From the NCBI RefSeq assembly GCF_003627995.1, contig NZ_CP032707.1, forward strand, positions 1,726,501 through 1,790,500: a stretch of 64,000 bases of DNA, read 5' to 3'. Shown piece by piece: positions 1 to 8,412 of this stretch. A program made the translations under genes and the position numbers. Position 1 is the stretch's first letter, and each line of letters starts with the position of its first letter. The notes beneath the pieces were generated by a model. The model saw only the letters and a program-made list of their open reading frames with translations. It was not told the origin of the DNA and searched no databases. Source of the stretch: Brevundimonas naejangsanensis (GTDB lineage Bacteria; Pseudomonadota; Alphaproteobacteria; Caulobacterales; Caulobacteraceae).

Positions 1-1
1 C

Positions 2-1468
2 GACACCAGCACCCGCATCCGCGACAAGGGCCTGGCCCTGCACCTGAGCGCCGACCTGGGCTGGGCGAGGCTGGAAAGCACCTCGGCCGTGCGCGACTGG
101 CGCGGCGTGATCAGCCAGGACTGGGACTTCACCTCGGCCGACCTGGCCTATCGCCCCGACGACGGCAGCTGGTCCAACCGCTTCCGCACCCTGACGCAGG
201 AGGTCCGCCTGTCGGGCCAGCGCGGCCGCCTGGACTGGGCCGCCGGCGCCTTCCTGTCGGACGAGAAGCTGACGCGTCGCGACAGCCTGTTCTACGGCGC
301 GGACTATGAAGGCTACGTCAGCCGCCTGCTGTCGCGCTCGGCGACGAATCCGCTGGGCGATCCGGCTTTCGTCTCGACCCTGACCGGTCTGCCGGTGGGG
401 CAGAGCTTCGTCGAGGGCGAGGGGCAGCTGGACCGCTACTGGCAGACGGCCCGGAGCGCCGCCCTGTTCGCCCAGGCTTCCTACGCCGTGACCGACCGCC
501 TGACCCTGACCGGGGGCCTGCGCCGCACCCACGAAACCAAGGACATGAGCGCGGCCTATGACAACACCGACGGCGGCCGCGCCTGCGCCGCCGCCCTGGC
601 CAATGGCGTCATCAACGGCACCCTGTGCCTGCCGTGGTCGAACCCGGCCTTCAACGGCCTGAAGACGACCGAGACGGTCAAGGACGAGGCCTGGACCGGC
701 CTAGCCCGCGCTGAATATCAGGCCGGCGAGGGCGTGCGCCTCTACGCCGGTTGGTCGCGCGGCCGCAAGAACGGCGGCTTCAACCTGGATCGCGGGCAGA
801 CCAACCGCGTCCCCGACGCCTCGCGCGCCTTCGGGGCGGAAACCGCCGACGCCTGGGAAGCCGGGGTCAAGAGCGTGATGCTGGACCGCCGCCTGCTGGT
901 GTCGGCCGCCGCCTTCCGCCAGACCTATGACGACTTCCAGCTGAACACCTTCCTGGGCACGACCTTCCTGGTCCGCTCCATCCCGGAGGTGCGGGCCAAG
1001 GGCGTCGAGGCGGACGTCATGCTTCTGCCGTTCGAGGGGCTGTCGCTGCAGGGCGGCGTGACCTACGCCCAGACCGAATACGGCGACGATCCCATCGCCG
1101 GCCTGCCGCTGCTGGCCGGGCGTCGTCTGAACTTCGCCCCGCTGTGGAGCGGATCGCTGGCCGGGACCTATGAACGGCCGGTGGGCGCGGGCCTGACCGG
1201 GCGCGTCACCCTGACGGCCAAGTATTCGTCCGAATACAACACCGGCTCGGACCTGGACCCGGCCAAGAGCCAGCCCGGCTTCTGGCTGGTCGACGGCCGC
1301 GTCGCCCTGGCCAGGGATGACGCCTGGAGCGTCGAGCTGTGGGGCAAGAACCTGTTCGACCAGGACTATCGCCAGGTGGCCTTCGGCGCGCCCTTCCAGT
1401 CGGGCACCCTCGGCGCCTTCCTCGGCGCGCCGCGCACGGTGGGCGTGACGTTGCGGGTGATGCGCTGA
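2..1468 (+). CDS. TonB-dependent outer membrane receptor, C-terminal part
   Basis: The reading frame is open from the window edge, so the gene is cut at its 5' side; a GTG at 89 is internal. What remains (about 488 residues) is beta-barrel sequence: alternating polar and aromatic strands, a typical C-terminal block with GKNLFDQDYR near residue 450 and a last strand ending GVTLRVMR. Plug domain and signal peptide lie outside the window. The family imports siderophores, vitamin B12 or sugars across the outer membrane with TonB energy. The cysteine pair around CAAALANG and LCLPWS may close an extracellular loop. The substrate cannot be told from this part. Confidence 0.93.
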   Translation, partial: DTSTRIRDKGLALHLSADLGWARLESTSAVRDWRGVISQDWDFTSADLAYRPDDGSWSNRFRTLTQEVRLSGQRGRLDWAAGAFLSDEKLTRRDSLFYGADYEGYVSRLLSRSATNPLGDPAFVSTLTGLPVGQSFVEGEGQLDRYWQTARSAALFAQASYAVTDRLTLTGGLRRTHETKDMSAAYDNTDGGRACAAALANGVINGTLCLPWSNPAFNGLKTTETVKDEAWTGLARAEYQAGEGVRLYAGWSRGRKNGGFNLDRGQTNRVPDASRAFGAETADAWEAGVKSVMLDRRLLVSAAAFRQTYDDFQLNTFLGTTFLVRSIPEVRAKGVEADVMLLPFEGLSLQGGVTYAQTEYGDDPIAGLPLLAGRRLNFAPLWSGSLAGTYERPVGAGLTGRVTLTAKYSSEYNTGSDLDPAKSQPGFWLVDGRVALARDDAWSVELWGKNLFDQDYRQVAFGAPFQSGTLGAFLGAPRTVGVTLRVMR

Positions 1469-1474
1469 CTCGAG

Positions 1475-1581
1475 GCTGACGGATGAGGGGGTGCGGGACG
1501 TTCACCTCGCGCCCCTTATCTGACGAGGCGAGCCCCCTCATCCGGCCCTGAAGGGCCGCCTTCTCCCACAAGGGGAGAAGG
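1475..1581. repeat. Intergenic nested-palindrome element, family A, left arm truncated
   Basis: GGATGAGGGG at 1481 is answered by CCCCTCATCCG near 1530, then a small GGCCCTGAAGGGCC hairpin and a terminal TTCTCCC/GGGAGAAGG hairpin ending at 1581. The mirror hairpin seen at the left end of other family A copies (21087, 40060, 63730) is missing. It sits between the convergent 3' ends of the receptor and DUF983 genes. Confidence 0.8.
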
Positions 1582-1602
1582 AAAGGCGGGAGCGGCCTGG
1601 TC

Positions 1603-2055
1603 TCAGGTCTTGTCGCGGGCCGCGGCCTTGGCCGCGCGCTCGGCCTGGCCGCGCCAGCCGTAGCCTTCGCCGTGCTTGCCGACGCTGATGAAGGTGGCTT
1701 CCTCGGCCTTGTGGAAATACTGCTCGGCCACCATCCAGCCCTTGAACGGCCGCAGCACGCCCAGGCACATGATCGCCAGGACCGGGAAGGTCACCAGGGC
1801 GTGCACCCACAGCGGCGGGTGCAGGCTGAATTCGAAGATCATGAAGGCGACCATGCCGACCACGCCGACCGCGCACATGACGAAGAAGGCCGGGCCGTCC
1901 GCCGGATCGGCGAAGCCGTAGTCCAGGCCGCACTTCGAGCACGAGTCGCGCAATTGCAGATAGCCCTTGAACACCGGGCCTTCGCCGCAACGCGGACAAC
2001 GGCCGCGCAGGCCGGTCTTGAGCGGGCTCAAGGGAGGATAGGCGGAATCTGACAC
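1603..2055 (-). CDS. DUF983 family membrane protein
   Basis: A 150-residue protein starting at a GTG preceded by AGGA at good spacing; a TTG eight codons upstream is the alternative. It opens with a zinc-ribbon-like motif CPRCGEG, a second CSKCGLDYG about 20 residues on, then two hydrophobic segments (FFVMCAVGVVGMVAFMIF and VTFPVLAIMCLGVL) and the motif RPFKGWMVAEQY, all typical of DUF983. Function is not known. Members occur in alphaproteobacteria, often near cytochrome oxidase genes, which is not the case here. Family call is firm, role open. Confidence 0.88.
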   Translation of the reverse strand: MSDSAYPPLSPLKTGLRGRCPRCGEGPVFKGYLQLRDSCSKCGLDYGFADPADGPAFFVMCAVGVVGMVAFMIFEFSLHPPLWVHALVTFPVLAIMCLGVLRPFKGWMVAEQYFHKAEEATFISVGKHGEGYGWRGQAERAAKAAARDKT

Positions 2056-2152
2056 GGCAAGGATCCTGACGGCGAACAACGTGAGCCGATGTCCGCCTTT
2101 CGACCCCCTCGTGCAAGCGGGTGTTTTGTCCCACGTCGCGCCGGGCCGCGGC

Positions 2153-2169
2153 TTTAACTCCCGTTAACC
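2153..2169 (+). promoter_or_regulatory. CtrA-like box upstream of the TPR gene
   Basis: TTTA, seven bases, then TTAACC, ending 35 bp before the start codon at 2205. The same layout (imperfect first half, perfect TTAACC) is seen in front of the flagellar operons here. The first half is weak, so this is a candidate only. Confidence 0.4.
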
Positions 2170-2204
2170 GCGATTAAAGCCCTTCGCGCGAGCATGCGCG
2201 GGAT

Positions 2205-5033
2205 ATGTCCGGGGCCTCCGCCAAGAAGCGCGTTCTGCAGACGACCGTGGCGGCCGCCGCGGCGGGCGTCGTCGTCTTCGCGCCCCTGGCCCCGTCTCCG
2301 GCGCAGTCCCAGGCGGGCGCGCCGGTCGAAATCCGCATCGGCGCCAACGCCGGCTTCACCAAGATCGAATTCGCCGGCGTCGTGGGATCGCGCGCGCGGG
2401 TGCGCCAGGACGGCCGCACCGTCGTCATCCGCATCGGCACGACCGCCGCCCCCGACGTCAGCCGCCTGCGGGTCGACCCGCCCAAGGGACTGGAGAAGAT
2501 AGAGACCCGCGCCGCCCAGGGGGCGACCGAGCTGGTCCTGACCCTGGCCGAGGGGGCGGGCGCGACCAGCGGGATCGCCGACGGCGCCGTCTGGCTGAAC
2601 CTCTACGCCCCCGGTGCGAAAGGCGACGGCGCGCGGCCCTCGCCCGTGCCCATCGGCGGGGCGGTGCCGGTGGCGGCCGAGGTCAAGGGCCAGCAGACCG
2701 TGCTGCGCTTCGCCTGGAGCGGCCCCGTCGGCGCCGCCGTCTTCCGGCGCGGGGAGGCGGTCTGGGCTGTCTTCGACCACGCCGCCCGCATGGAGATGAA
2801 GGGCGAGGGGCTGGACGGCGCCCGCTGGGCGGCCGGTCCTGACTTCACCGCCGTCCGCCTTCCAATCGAACCGGGCCAGGCCGTCGCCGCCCGCGCCGAG
2901 GGCTCCGCCTGGGTCGTGACCATCGGCGGAACCGCCCCGACGCCGAGCGGCGTCGACGTCGAGCGCGACGACGCGGTCAAGGCGTCGCTGACGGCGCGCA
3001 TGGCGGGGGCGACCCGCACCGTCTGGCTGACCGACCCCATGATCGGCGACCGCTTCGCCGCCGTCACCGCCCTGGCCCCCGGCAAGGGGTTGAAGACGGG
3101 GCGTCGCACGGTGGACGCCGGCTTCCTGCCCACCGCCCACGGCCTGGCGGTCGAGACTCCGACCGACGACCTGACCGTGGTCGCCGACGGGGACCTGGTC
3201 ACGGTGACGCGTCCGCGCGGCCTGACCCTGTCCTCGCCGACGGCGCGGCTGGCGGCGGCGACCGAGAGAGGCAACGCCCCGCGCGCCGCATTGCGCCCGG
3301 CCCTAATCCTTGCCGAATGGGCCGCCGACGCGAGCGAGGGCGGCTTTATCGCCCGCCACCGCGCCCTGCGCGACGCGGCCGAACGCGAAAGCGGCCGCGC
3401 CGCCGAGGACCCGCGCGCGCCGATCGAGGCGCGGCTGGCCTACGCGCGCTTCCTGGTGGGGCACGGTCTGGGGTTCGAGGCGATCGGGGCGCTGGACGCC
3501 CTGGTCAAGCAGACCCCCGCCATGCAGGGGGTGGTTGAGGTGCGCGGCCTGCGCGGCGCCGCCCGCGCCTCCATAGGCCGTTTCGCCGAGGCGGAGGCCG
3601 ACTTCTCTTCCGGGGCGCTGGCCGGCGATCCTTCGACCAAGGTGTGGCAGGGCTATATCGCCGCCCAGCAGGGCGACTGGGCCAGGGCGCGGCGCCTGTT
3701 CGCGGCCGGGGCGGGCGTGGTCGACGGCTTCGCCCCCGAATGGCGCGCCCGCTTCGGCGCGGCCCACGCCATGGCGGCGGTCGAGACCGGCGACGCCGAC
3801 GCCGCGCGGGAACTGCTGGCTTATGTCTTCAGCCAGCCGGGCGTCTCGGCGCCCGACCAACTGACCGCCCGCCTGGTCCAGGCCCGCCTGTTCGAGCTGG
3901 AGCAGAAGCCCGACCGCGCCCTGGCCCTCTACAAGGCCGTGGCCCGCGCGCCGCTGGACGGCATCGCCACGCCCGCGCGCCTGGGCGTCATCAAGCTGGA
4001 GATGGCCAAGGGAACGCTGAAGGCCGATGCGGCCGCCGCCCAGCTGGAAGCGCTGAAATGGCGCTGGCGCGGCGACGCGACCGAACTGGCGGTGATCCGC
4101 ACTCTGGGCGAGCTTTATCTGTCGCAGGGGCGCTATCGCGAGGCCCTGACCACCCTCAAGACGGCCGGACCGAAGATTGTCACCCTGCCGGGCGGGGACC
4201 GGCTGCAAGCCGATCTGGACAACGCCTTCCGCGCCCTGTTCCTGGAAGGCGCGGCCGACGGCCTGCAGCCGGTGCAGGCCCTGGCGCTGTTCTTCGACTT
4301 CCGCGAGCTGACGCCGGTGGGCGCCGACGGCGACGAGATGGTGCGCCGCCTGGCCCGGCGCCTGATCGACGTCGACCTGCTGGACCAAGCGGCGGAGTTG
4401 CTGAAATACCAGGCCGACAACCGGCTGGACGGCGTGGCCAAGGCCCAAGTCTCGACCAATCTGGCCGCCGTCTATCTGATGAACCGCCAGCCGGAAGAGG
4501 CGCTGCAGGCCTTGTGGACGTCGCGCACGACCCTGCTGCCCACCGCCATGAACATTGAGCGCCGCGCCCTGGAGGCCCGCGCCCTGATGGAACTGGGCCG
4601 CTACGATCATGCGCTGGAGGTGCTGGGCAAGGACGCCTCGCCGGCCGCGCGCGACGTGCGCGCCGACATTCTGTGGAAGCAGCAGCAGTGGGGGGCGGCC
4701 GCCGCCCTCTACGAGCAGCGCCTCGCCGACCGTTGGAAGGAGACGGCCGTGCCGCTGACCGAGGTCGAGGAGACCCGGCTGATTCGCGCCGGCGCGGGCT
4801 ATTCCCTGGCCCGGGACGCGGCGGCGCTGAACCGCCTGTCGAGGAACTACGCCCGCTTCGCCGAGGGGGCGCGTTCGCCCGGCGCCATCCGGGTGGCCCT
4901 GGCGGGGCTGGACGGGGCCGACGGGTCGGGCCGTCCTCAGGACTTCGCCGCCCTCAGCGCCGGGGCCGACGCCTACGCCGGCTGGATCACCCAGACCAAG
5001 GCCGAGTTCCGGGCGAAGAGCGGCGCCAATTGA
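2205..5033 (+). CDS. Large exported TPR-repeat protein
   Basis: A 942-residue protein with an export-like N-terminus (basic KKR then an alanine/valine stretch to about residue 35). Residues 40-250 look like beta-rich AMIN-type repeats (EIRIGANAGFTKIEFAG, then a repeat near TVLRFAWSGPVGAAVF). From about residue 370 the protein is helical with several tetratricopeptide-like units (for example ALYKAVARAPLDG, LYLSQGRYREAL, AAVYLMNRQPEEAL). This suggests a periplasmic scaffold, perhaps for envelope or polar structures; that is inference. It is not in an operon with neighbours. A CtrA-like box lies just upstream. I do not recognise a named gene. Confidence 0.85.
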   Translation: MSGASAKKRVLQTTVAAAAAGVVVFAPLAPSPAQSQAGAPVEIRIGANAGFTKIEFAGVVGSRARVRQDGRTVVIRIGTTAAPDVSRLRVDPPKGLEKIETRAAQGATELVLTLAEGAGATSGIADGAVWLNLYAPGAKGDGARPSPVPIGGAVPVAAEVKGQQTVLRFAWSGPVGAAVFRRGEAVWAVFDHAARMEMKGEGLDGARWAAGPDFTAVRLPIEPGQAVAARAEGSAWVVTIGGTAPTPSGVDVERDDAVKASLTARMAGATRTVWLTDPMIGDRFAAVTALAPGKGLKTGRRTVDAGFLPTAHGLAVETPTDDLTVVADGDLVTVTRPRGLTLSSPTARLAAATERGNAPRAALRPALILAEWAADASEGGFIARHRALRDAAERESGRAAEDPRAPIEARLAYARFLVGHGLGFEAIGALDALVKQTPAMQGVVEVRGLRGAARASIGRFAEAEADFSSGALAGDPSTKVWQGYIAAQQGDWARARRLFAAGAGVVDGFAPEWRARFGAAHAMAAVETGDADAARELLAYVFSQPGVSAPDQLTARLVQARLFELEQKPDRALALYKAVARAPLDGIATPARLGVIKLEMAKGTLKADAAAAQLEALKWRWRGDATELAVIRTLGELYLSQGRYREALTTLKTAGPKIVTLPGGDRLQADLDNAFRALFLEGAADGLQPVQALALFFDFRELTPVGADGDEMVRRLARRLIDVDLLDQAAELLKYQADNRLDGVAKAQVSTNLAAVYLMNRQPEEALQALWTSRTTLLPTAMNIERRALEARALMELGRYDHALEVLGKDASPAARDVRADILWKQQQWGAAAALYEQRLADRWKETAVPLTEVEETRLIRAGAGYSLARDAAALNRLSRNYARFAEGARSPGAIRVALAGLDGADGSGRPQDFAALSAGADAYAGWITQTKAEFRAKSGAN

Positions 5034-5037
5034 AAAA

Positions 5038-5259
5038 CCCTCTCCCCGCGGGAGAGGGCTTGAGCTTCGGAGAGCCGAAGGCGATCCGCTAAGCGACCCG
5101 AAGGGCGGCGCGCAGCAGCCAAAGGGTGAGGGGCTAAAGGTTTGACGTTCAGGCGCCGAGCGGCCGCTTGCGCCGACTTATGCCGAGAACCCTCACCCTT
5201 TCGCCTGTTCCAATCGCTGCGCTCTTGGAGGCTCAATCCCTCTCCCACCGGGAGAGGGG
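5038..5259. repeat. Intergenic nested-palindrome element, family C, copy 1
   Basis: About 220 bp bounded by CCCTCTCC/GGGAGAGGG hairpins at both ends and containing CTTCGGAGAGCCGAAG and AGCGACCCGAAGGGCG. It is nearly identical to the copy at 32132. It fills the gap between the TPR gene and HU. I see no gene in it. Confidence 0.85.
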
Positions 5260-5310
5260 AGCCAGAGCGCGCCCGCTCCCCGCGAGGAGGACCGGACGCG
5301 CCTGAAAGGC

Positions 5311-5589
5311 TTAGCCGTTGACGGCGTCCTTCAGCGGCTTCGACACGCGGAAGCGCACGGCCTTCGAGGCCGGGATCTTGATCGTGGCGCCGGTGGCCGG
5401 GTTGCGGCCTTCGCGCTCGGCGCGCTCGGCGGTGTCGAACACGCCCAGGTTCGAGATGCGGATGTCGCCACCCGCCTTCAGGGACTTGTGGATGTTCTCG
5501 ACGATGGCGGTCAGCACCTTGCCGGCGTCAGCTTGCGAAACGCCCGCGTCCTTGGCGACGGCGGCGATCAGTTCGGCTTGAGTGGTCAT
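5311..5589 (-). CDS. hup: DNA-binding protein HU
   Basis: A 92-residue histone-like protein, the usual length for HU. It begins MTTQAELIAAVAKDAGVSQ (dimerising helices) and carries the DNA-binding arm signature GRNPATGATIKIPASKAVRF at about residues 60-79. HU bends DNA non-specifically, organises the nucleoid and helps replication and recombination. Single-gene unit on the minus strand between a repeat element and fliP. The start ATG is the natural family start. Very sure of the family; whether HU-alpha or beta type is not meaningful in a single-HU organism. Confidence 0.96.
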   Translation of the reverse strand: MTTQAELIAAVAKDAGVSQADAGKVLTAIVENIHKSLKAGGDIRISNLGVFDTAERAEREGRNPATGATIKIPASKAVRFRVSKPLKDAVNG

Positions 5590-5711
5590 GAGGGTTGTTT
5601 CCCAATGGTGGTCGCCCGGAAAGAAGCGCCGAGCGAGGACCAGGGGATCAACGACGGTTTTTGATAGCTTTGCAAGCCCGCATCGGCCGGAAGGCCTTGC
5701 TGGCTGGGGAT

Positions 5712-6512
5712 TTATCCCCCGCCGGCCGCCCTCTGGAAGCTCTCGACCAGGCTTCCGGCGACCAGCCGCCAGCCGTCCACCAGCACGAAGAAGATCAGCT
5801 TGAAGGGCAGGCTGACCACCACCGGCGGCAGCATCATCATGCCCATGGACATGAGCACGCTGGCGACCACCAGATCGATCACAAGAAACGGAACAAAAAG
5901 AAGAAACCCGATCGTGAAGGCGGTCTTCAGCTCGCTGATCATGAAGGCCGGGGTGACCACTCTCAAGGGGAGGTCCTGCACGTCGGCCGGGGGCTCCACG
6001 CGCGACAGGCGGGTGAATAGCGACAGGTCGTCGGGCTTCACCTGGGACAGCATGAAGGTTTTCACCGGCTCGGAGGCCGCATCGAAGGCCTGGGGCAGCT
6101 CCATCTGCTGATCCATCAGGGGCCGGATGCCCGAATCATAGGCGTCCTGCCAGGTCGGGGCCATGACGATGGCGCTCAGGAACAGGGCCAGCGACACCAG
6201 GACGGCGTTGGGGGGCGACTGCTGCATCCCCAGCGCCGTGCGCAGCAGGGACAGCACCACGATGATTCGCACGAAGCTGGTGGTCATGATGACGATGGAC
6301 GGCGCCAGCGACAGCACGGTCATCAGCCCGACCAACTGCACCACCCGCTGGGTCAGGCCCGCGCCGGTCCCCAGGTCGATGTTGATGGCCGATCCGCCCT
6401 GGGCGACCTCCTGGGCCAGGGCGCCCAGCGGCCAGATCAGGCACAGGGCGGTGGTGATCAGCGACAGCAGGGCCGCGCGCTTGAGTTCGGCGCGCGTGGG
6501 GAGGGCGAACAC
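5712..6512 (-). CDS. fliP: Flagellar export protein FliP
   Basis: A 266-residue inner membrane protein of the flagellar type III export gate. After a signal-like segment it shows family blocks such as SFVRIIVVLSLLRTALGMQQSPPN and LGMQQSP, PAFMISELKTAF and FQIGF-like TIGFLLFVPFLVIDLVVAS. The frame stays open another 205 codons upstream but only through a repeat element and antisense fliO; GTG at 6512 is chosen because family length fits and GGGAGAGG lies 6 bases before it. That Shine-Dalgarno lies in the end arm of repeat 6519-6694. fliO is upstream in the same direction, so the pair is likely one operon. Confidence 0.94.
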   Translation of the reverse strand: MFALPTRAELKRAALLSLITTALCLIWPLGALAQEVAQGGSAINIDLGTGAGLTQRVVQLVGLMTVLSLAPSIVIMTTSFVRIIVVLSLLRTALGMQQSPPNAVLVSLALFLSAIVMAPTWQDAYDSGIRPLMDQQMELPQAFDAASEPVKTFMLSQVKPDDLSLFTRLSRVEPPADVQDLPLRVVTPAFMISELKTAFTIGFLLFVPFLVIDLVVASVLMSMGMMMLPPVVVSLPFKLIFFVLVDGWRLVAGSLVESFQRAAGGG

Positions 6513-6518
6513 GCTCTG

Positions 6519-6694
6519 CCTCTCCCTCCCCGTCCCGGGGAGGGTGGCTAAGCCCGCAGGGCGAAGCCGGGTGGGGGCGGCGGGGCTATTCAAACGCGAC
6601 CCGGTCGGCTTCAAGAAGGACGGCGCCCAGGATCGCCAAGCCGCCCCCACTCGGTCGCTGCGCGACCTCCCTCCCCGGGACGGGGAGGGAGAGG
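6519..6694. repeat. Intergenic nested-palindrome element, family B, copy 1
   Basis: About 176 bp with end hairpins CCTCCCCGTCCCGGGGAGG and CCTCCCCGGGACGGGGAGG and inner complementary blocks GGGTGGGGGCGGC and GCCGCCCCCACTCGG. It separates fliO from fliP inside one transcription unit and abuts the fliP start, to which its left arm seems to give the ribosome binding site. Confidence 0.85.
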
Positions 6695-6712
6695 CGCTGT
6701 GCTGGCGGCCGC

Positions 6713-6991
6713 TCACTTCACGCCTCCCGGCTGGCGCGGCTCGATCAGTTCGCGGCCCTCGCCCAGCAGGATCAGCCGCTCTTCCTCGTCGACGCGAACC
6801 AGGACCAGGCGGCGCGACGGGTCCAGCACCAGGGTCTCGATGACCTTCATCCGCCGCACCTGGCCTTGCTGCCCCTGGAAGCGGGCCAGGAACTCGGGCG
6901 CGTAGCGGCGCGCCGCCCAGGCGGCCAGGCCGATGATGCCCAGGGTGATGGCCAGGCCGAAGATCGCCCGGAACAGATCGAGGAAGTTCAT
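6713..6991 (-). CDS. fliO: Flagellar biosynthesis protein FliO
   Basis: A 92-residue protein with one N-terminal membrane segment (LFRAIFGLAITLGIIGLAAW) followed by a short cytoplasmic part with the FliO pattern VRRMKVIETLVLDPSRRLVL and RLILLGEG. FliO helps assemble the FliP ring of the flagellar export gate. The open frame extends 12 codons further to 7027, but the MNFLDLF start at 6991 fits the family better. It is first in a minus-strand unit with fliP and is divergent from flgB; a CtrA-type box at 7079-7095 points towards it. Confidence 0.88.
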   Translation of the reverse strand: MNFLDLFRAIFGLAITLGIIGLAAWAARRYAPEFLARFQGQQGQVRRMKVIETLVLDPSRRLVLVRVDEEERLILLGEGRELIEPRQPGGVK

Positions 6992-7078
6992 GCGGATGCA
7001 GCCCCAGACGCACGAAAAAAGTCGCACACGAATACGGCGCGCGGACGCGGCGCTTCGGGAGCATCATTCGACGCACGT

Positions 7079-7095
7079 GGTTAACGGCGCGTTTA
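7079..7095 (-). promoter_or_regulatory. CtrA-type box between fliO and flgB
   Basis: Read on the minus strand: TAAA, seven bases (CGCGCCG), TTAACC. This matches the CtrA consensus TTAA-N7-TTAACC except for one base. The box lies about 90 bp from the fliO start and 65-80 bp from flgB, so it could serve both directions. In Caulobacter these early flagellar genes are CtrA-controlled (established); binding here is inferred. Confidence 0.65.
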
Positions 7096-7159
7096 GGAAC
7101 ACCGAATATTAACCATGCAGGCGGCAAATTCTGCCGATCCGTTCGTCCGAGGGATTCGC

Positions 7160-7564
7160 GTGTCCGTCACCGACCTGCCGCTGCTGAATCAGATCAAGGG
7201 CCGTCTGGGCTGGCTGGACGACCGCCAGCGGGTGATCGCCCAGAACGTCGCCAACTCCGACACCCCCGGCTATGTCGCGCGCGACCTGAAGACGCCGACC
7301 GACTTCGCCGAGGCGATGCGGACGGGCGGGGGCCTACGGATGATCGCCACCAACGCACGCCACATCTCGCCGCCCGGCCAGGCGGCGCGGTTCGAGGCGG
7401 CCAGCGCCCCGGATTCCGAGACCACGCTGGACGGCAATTCGGTCGTGGTCGAGGAGCAGATGCTCAAGATGGCCGAGAGCCGCATGGCCTATGACGCCGC
7501 CATCGGCTTCTACCAGAAGTCCATGCAGATGATCCGCATGGCCGCCAAGAAACCCGGCGCCTGA
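7160..7564 (+). CDS. flgB: Flagellar basal-body rod protein FlgB
   Basis: A 134-residue proximal rod protein. It shows LNQIKGRLGWLDDRQRVIAQNVANSDTPGY, the N-terminal rod/hook family signature (NVANSDTPGY), and a C-terminal helix EEQMLKMAESRMAYDAAIGFY typical of FlgB. I chose GTG at 7160 because GAGGG lies just upstream; an ATG at 7115 is in frame but directly follows a TTAACC half-site that more likely belongs to the promoter. FlgB with FlgC and FliE builds the rod base in the periplasm. First gene of flgB-flgC-fliE. Confidence 0.93.
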   Translation: MSVTDLPLLNQIKGRLGWLDDRQRVIAQNVANSDTPGYVARDLKTPTDFAEAMRTGGGLRMIATNARHISPPGQAARFEAASAPDSETTLDGNSVVVEEQMLKMAESRMAYDAAIGFYQKSMQMIRMAAKKPGA

Positions 7565-7577
7565 GGGAGACTGAGCC

Positions 7578-8012
7578 ATGCCTGATCCGATCAACGGCCG
7601 CCCGGTCACCCCGCGCAACACCGCCATGGCGGTCGCCTCGACGGCGCTGAAGGCGCAGCAGTCGCGGATGCGCATCATCGCCGAGAACATCGCCAACGCG
7701 GAGTCGACGGCCAATGTCGCCGGGGGTCAGCCCTATCGGCGCCAGACGCCGGTGTTCCAGGCCCGCGACGTCGACGGCGCGACCGGCGTGGTCCTGGCCG
7801 AGGTGCGGCCGGACCAGAGCGACTTCCGCATGGACTACGACCCCTCGCACCCGGCGGCGAACGCGGAAGGGTATGTCATGCGGCCCAACGTCGACACCCT
7901 GGTCGAGGCCATGGACATGCGCGAGGCGCAGCGCGCCTATGAGGCCAACCTGAACGTCATCGAGACGGCGCGGAACATGGAGTCCCGCACCCTCGACATC
8001 ATCAAGAAGTAA
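7578..8012 (+). CDS. flgC: Flagellar basal-body rod protein FlgC
   Basis: A 144-residue rod protein, normal FlgC length. It has the rod signature MRIIAENIANAESTANV near residues 33-49, the YRRQTPVFQ segment, and a C-terminal block VRPNVDTLVEAMDMREAQRAYEANL-like ending in a coiled helix (NLNVIETARNMESRTLDIIKK), typical of FlgC. Starts 13 bp after flgB with GGGAGA before the ATG. It polymerises in the periplasmic rod after export by the flagellar type III system whose gate genes lie on both sides. Confidence 0.96.
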   Translation: MPDPINGRPVTPRNTAMAVASTALKAQQSRMRIIAENIANAESTANVAGGQPYRRQTPVFQARDVDGATGVVLAEVRPDQSDFRMDYDPSHPAANAEGYVMRPNVDTLVEAMDMREAQRAYEANLNVIETARNMESRTLDIIKK

Positions 8013-8025
8013 GAGGGCCTAGGAC

Positions 8026-8349
8026 ATGAACCCCATCATGGCCGCCCGCGCCTACGCCGCCGTTCAGGGCGGGGGCGGCGTCAGCGTCACCACCTCGGCC
8101 AACGCCGCCGCCTCGAGTGGGCCGAACGCGGCGGGCGGCTTCGCCGACCTGCTGCAGAACGTCATGACCCAGACGACGCAGCAGACCCGCGCCGCCGAGA
8201 CCCAGATGGCCCAGTCGGTCCAGGGCCAGGGCAATCTGATCGACGTCGTCACGGCCATCTCCTCGGCCGAGACCTCTCTGGAGACGGTCATGGCGGTGCG
8301 CGACCAGGTGATCTCCGCCTATCAGGAAATCATGCGGATGCCGATCTGA
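8026..8349 (+). CDS. fliE: Flagellar hook-basal body complex protein FliE
   Basis: A 107-residue protein with the FliE C-terminal pattern [37 protein letters not shown] (seen here as [10 protein letters not shown] then [18 protein letters not shown]). FliE joins the MS ring to the proximal rod. Begins 13 bp after flgC with AGGA at the start; last gene of the flgB-flgC-fliE unit. No clear terminator follows before the next gene 63 bp on, so read-through into the VOC gene is possible. Confidence 0.95.
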   Translation: MNPIMAARAYAAVQGGGGVSVTTSANAAASSGPNAAGGFADLLQNVMTQTTQQTRAAETQMAQSVQGQGNLIDVVTAISSAETSLETVMAVRDQVISAYQEIMRMPI

Positions 8350-8412
8350 CGGAGAAAGGCGACGGATCATTCGCCGCCCTCAACGGTTCTCTACGCATTG
8401 CGGAGAACCATC

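Noticed and set aside
6513..7127. Upstream extension of the fliP frame (205 extra codons)
   Set aside because: It crosses a repeat element and then runs antisense to fliO; FliP family length and a good ribosome site support the start at 6512.
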